From Streptomyces sp. P3 (GTDB lineage: Bacteria; Actinomycetota; Actinomycetes; Streptomycetales; Streptomycetaceae): 64,000 nt of DNA. The stretch's first letter is position 1; each line of letters starts with the position of its first letter. The stretch is taken from assembly GCA_016893485.2 (NCBI GenBank), contig JAFEKX020000001.1, positions 1,736,001-1,800,000 on the forward strand, written 5' to 3'. This document shows, piece after piece, positions 8,693-16,510 of this stretch. Under the pieces are notes generated by a model, which searched no databases, had not been told where the DNA came from, and worked only from the letters and a program-made list of their open reading frames with translations. Position numbers and translations under genes: made by a program.

Positions 8693-10134
8693 GTGACTTC
8701 CGCTCCCGCCAAGCCCCGCATCCCGAACGTCCTCGCCGGGCGTTACGCATCCACCGAGCTCGCCACGCTCTGGTCGCCCGAGCAGAAGGTGAAGCTGGAG
8801 CGGCAACTCTGGCTCGCCGTGCTGCGGGCCCAGAAGGACCTCGGGATCGAGGTGCCGGACGGCGCGATCGCGGACTACGAGCGCGTGCTCGACCAGGTCG
8901 ACCTGGTCTCGATCGCCGAGCGCGAGAAGGTCACGCGGCACGATGTGAAGGCGCGGATCGAGGAGTTCAACGACCTCGCCGGGCACGAGCAGGTGCACAA
9001 GGGCATGACGTCCCGCGACCTGACGGAGAACGTCGAGCAGCTGCAGATCCGGCTCTCGCTGGAGCTGATGCGCGACCGTACGGTGGCCGTCCTGGCGCGG
9101 CTCGGCAAGCTGGCCGGCGAGTACGGCGAGCTGGTCATGGCCGGCCGCTCGCACAACGTGGCCGCGCAGGCCACCACCCTGGGCAAGCGCTTCGCGACCG
9201 CCGCCGACGAACTGCTCGTGGCCCACGGCCGGGTCGAGGAGCTGCTCGGCCGCTACCCGCTGCGTGGCATCAAGGGCCCGGTCGGCACGGCGCAGGACAT
9301 GCTGGACCTGCTCGGCGGCGACGCGGCGAAGCTCGCGGAGCTGGAGCAGCGGATCGCCTCCCACCTGGGCTTCTCGCAGGCGTTCACCTCGGTCGGCCAG
9401 GTGTACCCGCGCTCGCTGGACTACGAGGTCGTGACCGCGCTGGTGCAGGTCGCGGCGGCGCCCTCCTCGCTGGCGAAGACGATCCGGCTGATGGCCGGGC
9501 ACGAGCTGGTCACCGAGGGCTTCAAGCCGGGCCAGGTCGGTTCCTCCGCGATGCCGCACAAGATGAACACCCGCTCCTGCGAGCGCGTCAACGGCCTCAT
9601 GGTCATCCTGCGCGGCTACGCGTCGATGACCGGCGAGCTGGCGGGCGACCAGTGGAACGAGGGCGACGTCTCGTGCTCGGTGGTGCGCCGGGTGGCCCTC
9701 CCCGACGCGTTCTTCGCGCTGGACGGGCTGCTGGAGACGTTCCTGACCGTGCTCGACGAGTTCGGCGCGTTCCCGGCCGTCGTGGCACGCGAGCTGGACC
9801 GCTATCTGCCGTTCCTCGCGACGACCAAGGTGCTGATGGCCTCGGTCCGCGCGGGTGTCGGCCGTGAGGTCGCGCACGAGGCCATCAAGGAGAACGCCGT
9901 CGCCTCCGCGCTGGCCATGCGCGAGCAGGGCGCCGAGCGCAACGAGCTGCTGGACAAGCTCGCCGCCGACGAGCGCATCCCGCTCGACCGCGCCCAGTTG
10001 GACGCCCTGATGGCCGACAAGCTGTCCTTCACGGGCGCCGCGGCCGACCAGGTCGCCGTCATCGTCGCCCGCGTCGAGGAACTCGCGAAGCAGCACCCGG
10101 AGGCCGCGGGTTACACCCCGGGGCGATCCTCTGA
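8693..10134 (+). CDS. purB: Adenylosuccinate lyase (frameshift in last codons)
   Basis: PurB cleaves SAICAR to AICAR plus fumarate and adenylosuccinate to AMP plus fumarate in purine synthesis. About 480 residues of the fumarase/aspartase superfamily. It has 'GMTSRDLTENVEQLQIRLSL', the region-2 catalytic His in 'GRSHNVAAQATTLGKRF' and the signature loop 'GSSAMPHKMNTRSCERVNGL' with the catalytic Ser. The GTG start at 8693 ('TSAPAKPRIPNVLAGRY') matches the usual actinobacterial N-terminus. One G is missing at 10120-10123; restoring it gives the ending 'AAGYTPGAIL' and a stop at 10132-10134. Without it the frame runs on into unrelated sequence. The stop overlaps the following glycosylase gene. 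Confidence 0.96.
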
Positions 10135-10676
10135 CCCGCTTCACCCAGGCCGAGCTGGAGGCCGCCCGCGACCGTCTCGTACCGGATGTCGTCGCGGACG
10201 GCCTCGCCGTGCTGTTCTGCGGTATCAACCCCGGCTTGATGACGGCGGCCACGGGCCACCACTTCGCCCGCCCCGGCAACCGCTTCTGGCCGGTGCTGCA
10301 CCTCTCCGGCTTCACTCCGAGGCTCATGAAGCCGTCGGAACAGGGCGAGTTGCTGTCGTACGGGCTCGGCATCACGAACGTGGTGGCACGGGCGACGGCC
10401 CGCGCCGACGAGCTGAGCGCGGAAGAGTACCGCGCGGGCGGCCAACTCCTCGCCTCGAAGCTGACGGGCTGGAAGCCCCGGTGGCTGGCAGTACTGGGCG
10501 TCACCGCCTACCGGGCCGCGTTCGACGACAAGAAGGCCCAAGTCGGGCCGCAGGGGCGGACGTTCGGCGATACGCGAGTGTGGGTGCTGCCCAACCCGAG
10601 CGGGCTGAACGCGCATTGGACGGCGGCGACGATGGCCGAGGAGTTCGGACGACTGAGGGCGGCGGCCCGGGACTAG
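10131..10676 (+). CDS. mug: G/U mismatch-specific DNA glycosylase (Mug/TDG family)
   Basis: A single-domain uracil-DNA glycosylase of the MUG/TDG family that removes U or T mispaired with G. It has the active-site motif 'GINPGL' and the second motif 'NPSGLNAHW' for DNA intercalation. About 181 residues if translation begins at the CTG at 10131, which overlaps the purB stop (CTGA). The first conventional start in this frame is GTG 10209, but that would remove the beta-strand ahead of 'LFCGINPG'. Most relatives have GTGA at such an overlap, so either CTG is really used or a base is wrong. Translational coupling to purB is likely. Confidence 0.87.
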   Translation: MTRFTQAELEAARDRLVPDVVADGLAVLFCGINPGLMTAATGHHFARPGNRFWPVLHLSGFTPRLMKPSEQGELLSYGLGITNVVARATARADELSAEEYRAGGQLLASKLTGWKPRWLAVLGVTAYRAAFDDKKAQVGPQGRTFGDTRVWVLPNPSGLNAHWTAATMAEEFGRLRAAARD

Positions 10677-10746
10677 GGCGTCACGGTGGGCCCAACGGCC
10701 AGGCGTCCCGGCACTTCCACGGCCAGGCGTCCCGGCACTTCCACGG

Positions 10747-11075
10747 TCAGGCGTCCCGGCGCCGGACGCTCCACGCCCCCGCACCCAGCGCGCGGCCGCC
10801 GCCCCGACCGCCGTCACCGCGAGCCCGGTCCACGGGCCCACCGAGCCGTCCCAGGTCTCGAGCGGCGCCACCTGGCCGGCCCGGTCGGGCAGCAGGTCCG
10901 CGATGTCGTTCGACGCGTCGCCGACCACGAAGGACACGATGAGCAGGAACGGGATGAGGATGCTCAGCGTCGCCACCCCGCCACGCAGTACCGCCGTGAG
11001 ACCGGCCGCGAGCAGCGCCATCAGCGTGAGGGCCTCCGGGGCGAAGGTCGACGCGGAGGTCACCGGGGCCTTGGA
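10747..11075 (-). pseudogene. ABC-2 type permease, C-terminal remnant
   Basis: Reading leftwards, this has two hydrophobic segments ('LTLMALLAAGLTAVLRGGVA' and 'TLSILIPFLLIVSFVVGDAS'), then an extracellular loop with 'WDGSVGPWTGLAVTAV'. After one lost base it has the usual ABC-2 permease ending 'GAWSVRRRDA'. Only about 110 residues remain of a protein normally near 250; the N-terminal helices are absent. It abuts a histidine-kinase fragment on the opposite strand, so this end appears to be a true deletion, not a sequencing frameshift. Probably a remnant of a two-component-regulated ABC exporter. Confidence 0.6.
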
Positions 11076-11211
11076 GGCGGTGCCGGGGCCGGTCTCCCGG
11101 GAGGGTTACCGGATCCTCCAGGAGTCGCTGACCAACGTGCTGCGGCACGCGGGCAACCGTACGCAGGCGGTGATCGCGGCGTACGAGTCGGGGTTCGTGG
11201 CGCCGGGGTGA
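11054..11211 (+). pseudogene. Sensor histidine kinase remnant (HATPase N-box)
   Basis: The short open stretch encodes 'GPVSREGYRILQESLTNVLR' followed by 'HAG', which is the N-box of NarL-type (HisKA_3) histidine kinases. Both the sensor and dimerisation parts before it and the ATP lid after it are missing. After 'HAG' (about 11158) the sequence is unrelated and stops at 11211. With the adjacent permease fragment this looks like the scar of a deletion that removed most of a two-component/ABC cluster. Confidence 0.6.
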
Positions 11212-11310
11212 CACGGTGGGCCGGACGGGTCGGGGGCGCCCGGCACTCGCCGGGGTCCGCCGCGCCGAGTACGATCCGCCCAACACGCGCACGAGCTGGG
11301 AGGACAGACC

Positions 11311-12464
11311 TTGGCGGGGCTGACCGGCGGGGACCCCTCGCTGCTGCGGAGGATCAACTCCGCGGTGGTGTTGCACGCGTTGCGTGCCACGGACTGCGCC
11401 ACGCTGACGGAGATCACCCGGGTGACGGGCCTGTCCCGGCCGACCGTCGAGGGCGTCGTCGAGGGACTGATCGAGGCCGGGCTCGTCGTCGAGAAAGCGG
11501 CCGACGAGAGCGTTGTACGGCGGCAGGGGCGGCCCGCGCGACGGTTCAGGTTCCGGGCTGAGGCCGGGCACCTGCTGGGCCTTGAGATCGGCGCACATCG
11601 CGTCGCCGTGCTCCTCGCCGACCTGGACGGCCGGGTGCTCGGTGCCATCGCCAAGGACGTGGACGAGACGGCCTCGGCGGACGAGCGCCTGGAGCGGCTG
11701 CGGACCGCCGTAGCCGAACTGCTGCGCCGGGCCGGGGTCGCACGCGGCTCGCTGCGCGCGGTCGGCGTCGCCACGCCGGGCATCGTCGAGGCGGACGGCA
11801 CCGTGCGGCTGGGCACCGCGCTGCCCCAGTGGACCGGGTTGCACCTGGGCGAGCGGTTGAGCCGTTCCTTCAAGTGCCCGGTGCTGGTGGAGAACGACGC
11901 CAACGCGGCGGCGGTCGCCGAGCACTGGAAGGGTGCGGCTACCGAGTCCGACGACATGGTGATGGTGCTCGCCGGGTTGAGTCCTGGCGCCGGGTCGCTG
12001 ATCGGGGGCGGCTGCACCGGGGGTATCGCGGGGCGGCCGGGGAGATCGGGGCGCTGCATCTGCTGGGGCGGGACGTGACTCCGGAGACGTTGCTCTCCAC
12101 CACGGACGAGCCGCTGCACCCGCTGGACGAGCAGGCGGTCGCGAAGGTGTTCGCGCTGGCGCGGGACGGTGACCTGCGCGCGCGGGCGGCTGTCGACCGG
12201 TTCATCCAGCGCCTTGTGCATGACGTTGCCGCGCTGGTGCTGGCGCTTGATCCGGAGCTGGTCGTCGTGGGTGGGTGGGCGGCCGGGCTGGACGGTGTAC
12301 TCGAGCCGTTGCGGCGGGAGTTGGCGCGGTATTGCCTGCGGCCGCCGAAGGTTGCGCTGTCGTTGCTCGGGGAGGCGGCTGCGGCAACGGGGGCGTTGCG
12401 GTTGGCACTTGACCATGTTGAGGAGCAGTTGTTCGCGGTCGAGGGCACGGTGACGCGGCGCTAG
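11311..12464 (+). CDS. ROK family transcriptional regulator (one frameshift)
   Basis: A ROK (repressor/ORF/kinase) protein of about 385 residues. The N-terminal winged helix-turn-helix is at residues 5-70 ('LTEITRVTGLSRPTVEGVVE'), followed by an actin-like sugar-kinase fold with 'LGLEIGAHRVAVLLADLDG', 'GVATPGIVEADG' and 'VLVENDANAAAVAEH'. The usual ROK zinc motif (CxCGxxGC) is not obvious, so it may have lost sugar-kinase activity. One G is missing at 12004-12008; the correction gives 'GGRLHRGYRGAAGEIGALHL'. The TTG start at 11311 is supported by GGGAGG 8 nt upstream. ROK repressors usually respond to sugars; no sugar gene is adjacent. Confidence 0.88.
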
Positions 12465-12500
12465 CTTGGCGGTGGGGTTCGTTTCTGGGTGCCGGTCCGT

Positions 12501-12623
12501 TGTGGCTGGGCTCGGTAGTTGGTTTTTCGTGCGGCGGCGTCGTGGCTGGGCGCGCGGTGGTTGTCTGTTGGGTGCGGCGCCGTCGTGGCTTGGCGCGCCG
12601 TTCCCCGCGCCCCTTTGGGGCGC
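12501..12623. repeat. Streptomyces intergenic repeat (GCGCGC-GTTCCCCGCGCCCC type)
   Basis: Three partial copies of a CGTGGCTGGGCGCGC word begin at 12501, 12541 and 12584 (spacing 40 and 43). The last is full length: TTGGCGCGCCGTTCCCCGCG followed by CCCCTTTGGGGCGCC. This palindromic element recurs at about 25611 and 60923 in this window and is known to be scattered through Streptomyces intergenic DNA. It may work as a transcription terminator or be a REP-like element. Confidence 0.7.
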
Positions 12624-12657
12624 CTATCGCTGCCGGGAGAAACCTGGAGAAAAACGT

Positions 12658-12684
12658 CGCGCCCCGGAGTGGTTCCGGGGCGCG
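12658..12684. terminator. Bidirectional hairpin between ROK and GntR genes
   Basis: A perfect 11-bp stem (CGCGCCCCGGA / TCCGGGGCGCG) with the loop GTGGT sits between two convergent genes, 20 bases from the GntR stop. No T-run follows, as is usual for Streptomyces terminators. Confidence 0.75.
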
Positions 12685-12703
12685 GCGGTTCGGCTATGGC
12701 TGG

Positions 12704-13465
12704 TCAGGAGGCCTGGCGTTCTGGGCCGTGGTGTATTTCCACGCCTCCGGAGTCGGCGAAGGTCAGGCGGCAGGTGTCCGCGCGGTAGGTCGCGATGGAG
12801 ACCGCGGCCGTGCGGCCCTCGGTGAAGAAGCGGGTGGTGACGACGAGGACCGGGGCGCCGGGGAGGCGGTCCAGTTCCTTGGCGTCGTCCGCGCGGGCCG
12901 AGCCGAGTTCCACGGCACGGTCCTGACCCTCCAGTTCGAGGCGCTGCAGCTCGCGCAGTACGGCACGCGCGCGTGCCGTCGCCGAGGGAGTGTCTATGGC
13001 GGAGAGGTCGGGCACCGACGACTCCGGGATGTAGAGCAGCTCAGCGGCGACCGGCTGGCCGTGGCTCACCCGGGAGCGCCGTACGGTGTGCACCAGTTCC
13101 TCGGAGCCGGTCTCCAGTGCCTCCGCGACGGCCGTCGGCGGAGCCGCCAGCACACAGTCGACGGACTGCCAGGCGTCCTCCCCGGCGCCCGGCCAGGCGT
13201 GCTGCTCGGTGCCGACGGCGACCCCCACGCGCGGCGGCGCGACGGTCGTACCGACTCCGCGACGGCGCTGGAGCCGGCCTTCCAGTTCGAGTTGTTCCAG
13301 AGCCTGCCGGAGCGTGGCCCGGGCGACGCCGAAGCGGGCCGCCAGGTCTCGCTCGTTGGGCAGGATCTCGCCCACGGAGAACTCGGAGTCCAGTGCCTCA
13401 CTCAGCACTGTCTTGAGATGCCAGTACTTCGGTTCCGGCACCGATTCCAACTGCGTGGTCCCCAC
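12704..13465 (-). CDS. GntR family regulator, HutC/DasR subfamily
   Basis: An intact 253-residue regulator. Residues 10-75 form the GntR winged helix ('VGEILPNERDLAARFGVARA' and 'QALEQLELEGRLQRRRG'). The rest is a UTRA ligand-binding domain ('VLAAPPTAVAEALETG', 'GQPVAAELLYIPESSVPDL', 'VLVVTTRFFTEGRTAAVSIA'). The length matches DasR-type regulators, which sense amino-sugar phosphates, but identity to DasR looks moderate. The GTG start gives 'MGTTQLESVPEPKYWHLK', the usual lead-in. A TTGGTC-AA-GACCAA palindrome about 100 bp upstream resembles the DasR/GntR operator and may be its own autoregulatory site. Confidence 0.88.
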   Translation of the reverse strand: MGTTQLESVPEPKYWHLKTVLSEALDSEFSVGEILPNERDLAARFGVARATLRQALEQLELEGRLQRRRGVGTTVAPPRVGVAVGTEQHAWPGAGEDAWQSVDCVLAAPPTAVAEALETGSEELVHTVRRSRVSHGQPVAAELLYIPESSVPDLSAIDTPSATARARAVLRELQRLELEGQDRAVELGSARADDAKELDRLPGAPVLVVTTRFFTEGRTAAVSIATYRADTCRLTFADSGGVEIHHGPERQAS

Positions 13466-13561
13466 CCTGTCCTCCGCAATCGCCGTGGTCCGGCGGCGTT
13501 TTAGCGCCCTTGTTTATTAAAGGTTGTTTCACTTATCAGCGACCATAGGACGCCCCCACCC

Positions 13562-13575
13562 TTGGTCAAGACCAA
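13562..13575. promoter_or_regulatory. GntR-type operator palindrome TTGGTC-AA-GACCAA
   Basis: A perfect 6-bp dyad around AA. Its core TGGTC..GACCA matches the dre sites bound by DasR-type GntR regulators (TGGTCTAGACCA). It lies 97 bp upstream of the GntR start, in the region that must hold that gene's promoter. Confidence 0.55.
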
Positions 13576-13664
13576 TCCTCCATGTCGTATGCAACCCGCA
13601 GAGCCCGCGCCGCAGAGCGTTCACAGGCCGTTCGTACTGGGGGTTCTTCGTGACATCGCGGCAA

Positions 13665-13688
13665 AGCCCCCGTCGCGAAACGGGGGCT
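13665..13688 (-). terminator. Terminator hairpin of the ECF sigma factor gene
   Basis: A 9-bp perfect stem AGCCCCCGT / ACGGGGGCT with a 6-base loop starts 16 bases beyond the sigma factor stop on the minus strand. Confidence 0.75.
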
Positions 13689-13703
13689 CTGTCCGGGGTA
13701 CGG

Positions 13704-14586
13704 CTAAGCGGAAGCCAGTGATCGAAGCTTGTCCGGGTTGCGGAGGACGTAGACGGAACTGATGCGTCCGGCGAATACGTCCACCTGGAAGACGCTGTCG
13801 GGCGTGCCACCCGACAGGACCAGTACCGCGGGTCCGCCGTTGAGTTCGAGGAAGCGGAACGACATGTCCGGGACGCTCTTCCCGCCCACGGCGACCAGGA
13901 AGCGGCCCACGTTGTCGGCGCTCTCCAGGATGCGCAGCGGTGCCTGGGTCTTGCCGCCGCTGTCGCCGACCAGCCGGACGTCCGGGGCGAGCAGGTCCAT
14001 GAGGCCCGCGAGGTCGCCCTCGGCCGCGGCGGCGAGGAACCGCTCGGTGAGATCGCGGCGCTGGGCAGGGTCGACGTCGTAGCGCGAGCGTCGTTCGTCG
14101 ACGTGTCTGCGGGCCCGTCCGGCGAGTTGGCGCACCGCCGGTTCCCCCGGTCGAGCATGGTGGCGATGTCGGCGTACGGGTAGCCGAACGCCTCCTGAGG
14201 ACGAACACGGCGCGTTCCAGCGGTGACAGCGACTCCAGGACGACGAGGACGGCGAGGGAGACGGAGTCGGCGAGGACGGCGCGTTCCTCGGTGTCAGGGA
14301 CGGTGTCCCCGAAGTCGGTGACGTAGGGCTCGGGCAGCCAGGGGCCCACGTAGGCCTCACCGCGCGCCTTGACCTGGCGGAGCCGGTCGATGGCGAGGCG
14401 GGTGGTGACGCGCACCAGGTAGGCGGGCGGTTCGCGGACCCCGGCCCGGTCGGCGGCGGACCAGCGCAGCCAGGCCTCCTGGACGACGTCCTCGGCGTCG
14501 GCGACCCGGCCGAGCATGCGGTAGGCGACTCCCATGAGGACGGGGCGGTGCTCTTCGAAGACTGCGGTTTCGGCGTCGGTGGTCAC
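13704..14586 (-). CDS. sigJ: ECF41-family RNA polymerase sigma factor, SigJ-like (two frameshifts)
   Basis: An ECF sigma factor with an added C-terminal SnoaL/NTF2-like domain. Sigma-2 is 'MLGRVADAEDVVQEAWLRW'; sigma-4 'SPLERAVFVLREAFGYPYAD' appears after correction; the SnoaL domain runs from 'RFLAAAAEGDLAGLMDLLAP' onwards. The C-terminal 'RNPDKL' is the regulatory signature of ECF41 factors, which have no separate anti-sigma factor and use this domain for self-control. Two single-base losses (about 14197 and at the C run 14144-14148) restore a protein of about 295 residues. It is divergent from an alpha/beta hydrolase, the usual position of the target of an ECF41 factor. Confidence 0.9.
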
Positions 14587-14697
14587 CTCGCCATCCCATG
14601 CGACGCGTCCGCCCGTGTCCAGGACCTGTTCCGGAACCCCGGCCGCATCGAGTCCTCGGCCCCTGGGACTACCGGTGAGTAGCAGTTGCTGACAAGC

Positions 14698-14725
14698 TGT
14701 CTACACAGCCTGTACGTCGTCCGTC
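14698..14725 (+). promoter_or_regulatory. Possible ECF41-type promoter for the alpha/beta hydrolase
   Basis: TGTCTACA (14698-14705), 16 bases, then CGTC (14722-14725) resembles the ECF41 consensus TGTCACA-N16-CGTC apart from one inserted base in the -35 element. It faces the hydrolase gene and lies 27 nt from its ATG. Given the indel rate of this sequence, the extra T could be an error. Confidence 0.35.
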
Positions 14726-14751
14726 GGCGCGTCCCAGACGAGGAGCACCCC

Positions 14752-15583
14752 ATGTCCGCCACCGTCTCCTTCCCGGTCCCCACTCCGCAGGGCCCGAAGA
14801 CCGTGACCGTGTCCTACGCGCGCGTGGGCCGCGGCGAACCGCTGCTCCTGCTGCACGGCATAGGCCACCACCGACAGGCCTGGGACCCGGTGGTGGACGT
14901 CCTCGCGACCGAGCGCGACGTGATCGCCGTGGACCTGCCCGGCTTCGGCGCCTCCCCGCGCTCCCGGAGGGGCTGTCGTACGACCTGCCCACGACGGCCG
15001 CCGTGTTCGGGGCCTTCTGCGAGGCGCTGGAACTCGACCGTCCGCATGTGGCGGGCAACTCGCTCGGCGGCCTGATGGCGCTGGAGCTGGCCCGCGAGAA
15101 GCTCGTACGGTCCGTCACGGCCCTCTCTCCCCCGCCGGGTTCTGGTCGCAGGCCGAGCGCCGCTACGCCTTCGGTGTGCTGCTCACCATGCGGCAGATCG
15201 CCCGCCGGATGCCGCTCCCGCTGGTCGAGAGACTGGCGCGCACGGCGGCCGGCCGCACCGCGCTCACCAGCACCATCTACGCCCGCCCGGGCCGCCGTTC
15301 ACCCGAGGCCGTGGTCGCCGAGACGCTCGCGCTGGTCAACGCGCCCGGGTTCGACGACACGCTGCGGGCCGGTACGAGTGTCCGGTTCACCGACGACCTC
15401 CCCGGCATCCCCGTGACCGTGGCCTGGGGCACGCAGGACCGGCTGCTGCTGCGCCGACAGGGCGTCCGCGCCAAGCGGTTGATGCCCCGCTCCCGGCTGG
15501 TACGGCTGCCCGGCTGCGGGCACTGCCCGATGAACGACGACCCGGCGCTGGTCGCCCGCGTCATCCTCGACGGCAGCCGCTGA
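14752..15583 (+). CDS. Alpha/beta hydrolase (two frameshifts)
   Basis: An alpha/beta-fold hydrolase of about 278 residues. Oxyanion-hole motif 'LLLLHGIGHHRQAW', nucleophile elbow 'GNSLGG' (Ser) and catalytic His in 'LPGCGHCPMNDDP'. The order and length match the fold-1 esterase/lactonase group. The frame breaks at C runs 14954-14957 and 15129-15133, each one C short; the repaired segments read 'LPEGLSYDLPTTAAVFGAF' and 'FWSQAERRYAFGVLLTMRQI'. GAGGAG stands 7 nt before the ATG. It is divergent from sigJ, so it is the likely regulon member of that sigma factor. The substrate is unknown. Confidence 0.88.
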
Positions 15584-16463
15584 CCCTCGCGGAAACAGCC
15601 CCAACGCGCCCGATCCCAGGGCCACTCCGGCACCGACGAGCGCTGCCGGCGGCCTGGACGGCCCCGTAGGAGCCCGTTCCGACGAGCGGCGCGGTGGCGG
15701 CCGCGGCGACCGGGATGAGGCCGGAGAAGAGCGTGGCGCGCTCCGCGCCGATCCGCTGCATGCCCATGTACCAGCACACGAAGCCGACGACCGTGACGAC
15801 CGCCGCCTGCCAGAGCAGCGCGGCGGCCTCGGTGCCGTCGGGGCGCCGCAGCCAGCCGGCCCCGTCGACGGTGAGCCCGACCGCCGCCGCCTCGACCGCG
15901 GCGACACCGCACACGGTGGCCGACAGCAACCGCGGTCCCAGGGGCCGCAGTACGGGAACCGCGAGCACCGCGAACCCCACCTCGCCCGCGAGCGCGCACC
16001 CGGAGAAGGCGATCCCGGCACCGTCCGTACGGCCCCACCCCTGGACCGTGAACGCGCCGACGGCGACGAGCGACGCCCCGTAGAGCACGATCCGGCGCGG
16101 ACGGCGTCCCTCCAGGAGGGGGACGATGATCGCGACCGCCACGGGGGCGCAGCCCACGAAGACGCCGGGGACGGCGGGTTCGGCGCTGCGTTCGGCGGCG
16201 ATGACAGCCAGGTTGAAGCCGACCATGCCGACGGCCGCGAGCAGGGCGAGACGGGCCCACTGACGTGCCGTGAGCGCCCGCAGTCGAGCCCTCGCGTCGC
16301 TGCCGGTGAACGGGGCGAGCAGCAGGCAGGCGAGGCCGTAGCGCAGGAACTGGCCGCCCGCGTACGGGTAGTTGCCCAGGACGCTGTTCGCGGTGAAGGA
16401 CGCGCCGACGAGGACGCAGGCGAAGGCGGCGAGCGGGGCGCCGCGGACGGTGGTGGCGTTCAT
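15563..16463 (-). CDS. EamA/DMT family exporter (C-terminal frameshift)
   Basis: A ten-helix drug/metabolite transporter-type protein starting at the ATG at 16463 ('MNATTVRGAPLAAFACVLVG'). It has two EamA halves; conserved points include 'GGQFLRYGLACLLLAPF', 'ERSAEPAVPGVFVGCAPVAV' and 'WYMGMQRIGAERATLFSGLI'. After 'YGAVQAAGSA' the last helix ('LVGAGVALGSGALGL') is in another frame, one base lost at about 15640, and the exact stop is uncertain (15560-15600); it may overlap the end of the convergent hydrolase. It is divergent, with a 47-bp gap, from a MocR-type regulator, which is probably its controller. Likely exports amino acids or related metabolites. Confidence 0.83.
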
Positions 16464-16510
16464 GGCAGCGACGCTAGGGAGCACGGCGGTCCGGTTTAAG
16501 GTCCACTTCC

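Larger units (their letters stand above)
13466..13703. other. Gap between GntR and SigJ genes
   Basis: No gene supported. Contains the AT-rich gntR promoter region (TTGTTTATTAAAGG at about 13510-13523), a palindromic operator at 13562-13575 and, next to the sigma factor stop, a terminator at 13665-13688. The central 60 bases show nothing further. Confidence 0.5.

Noticed and set aside
8468..10504. 678-codon open frame antisense to purB
   Set aside because: Shadow of purB; codon bias and protein conservation belong to the plus strand.
14680..14700. TTGTCAGCA on the minus strand upstream of sigJ as a second PafBC promoter
   Set aside because: The second half (TAnnnT at N8) is absent; only the TTGTCAG part matches.
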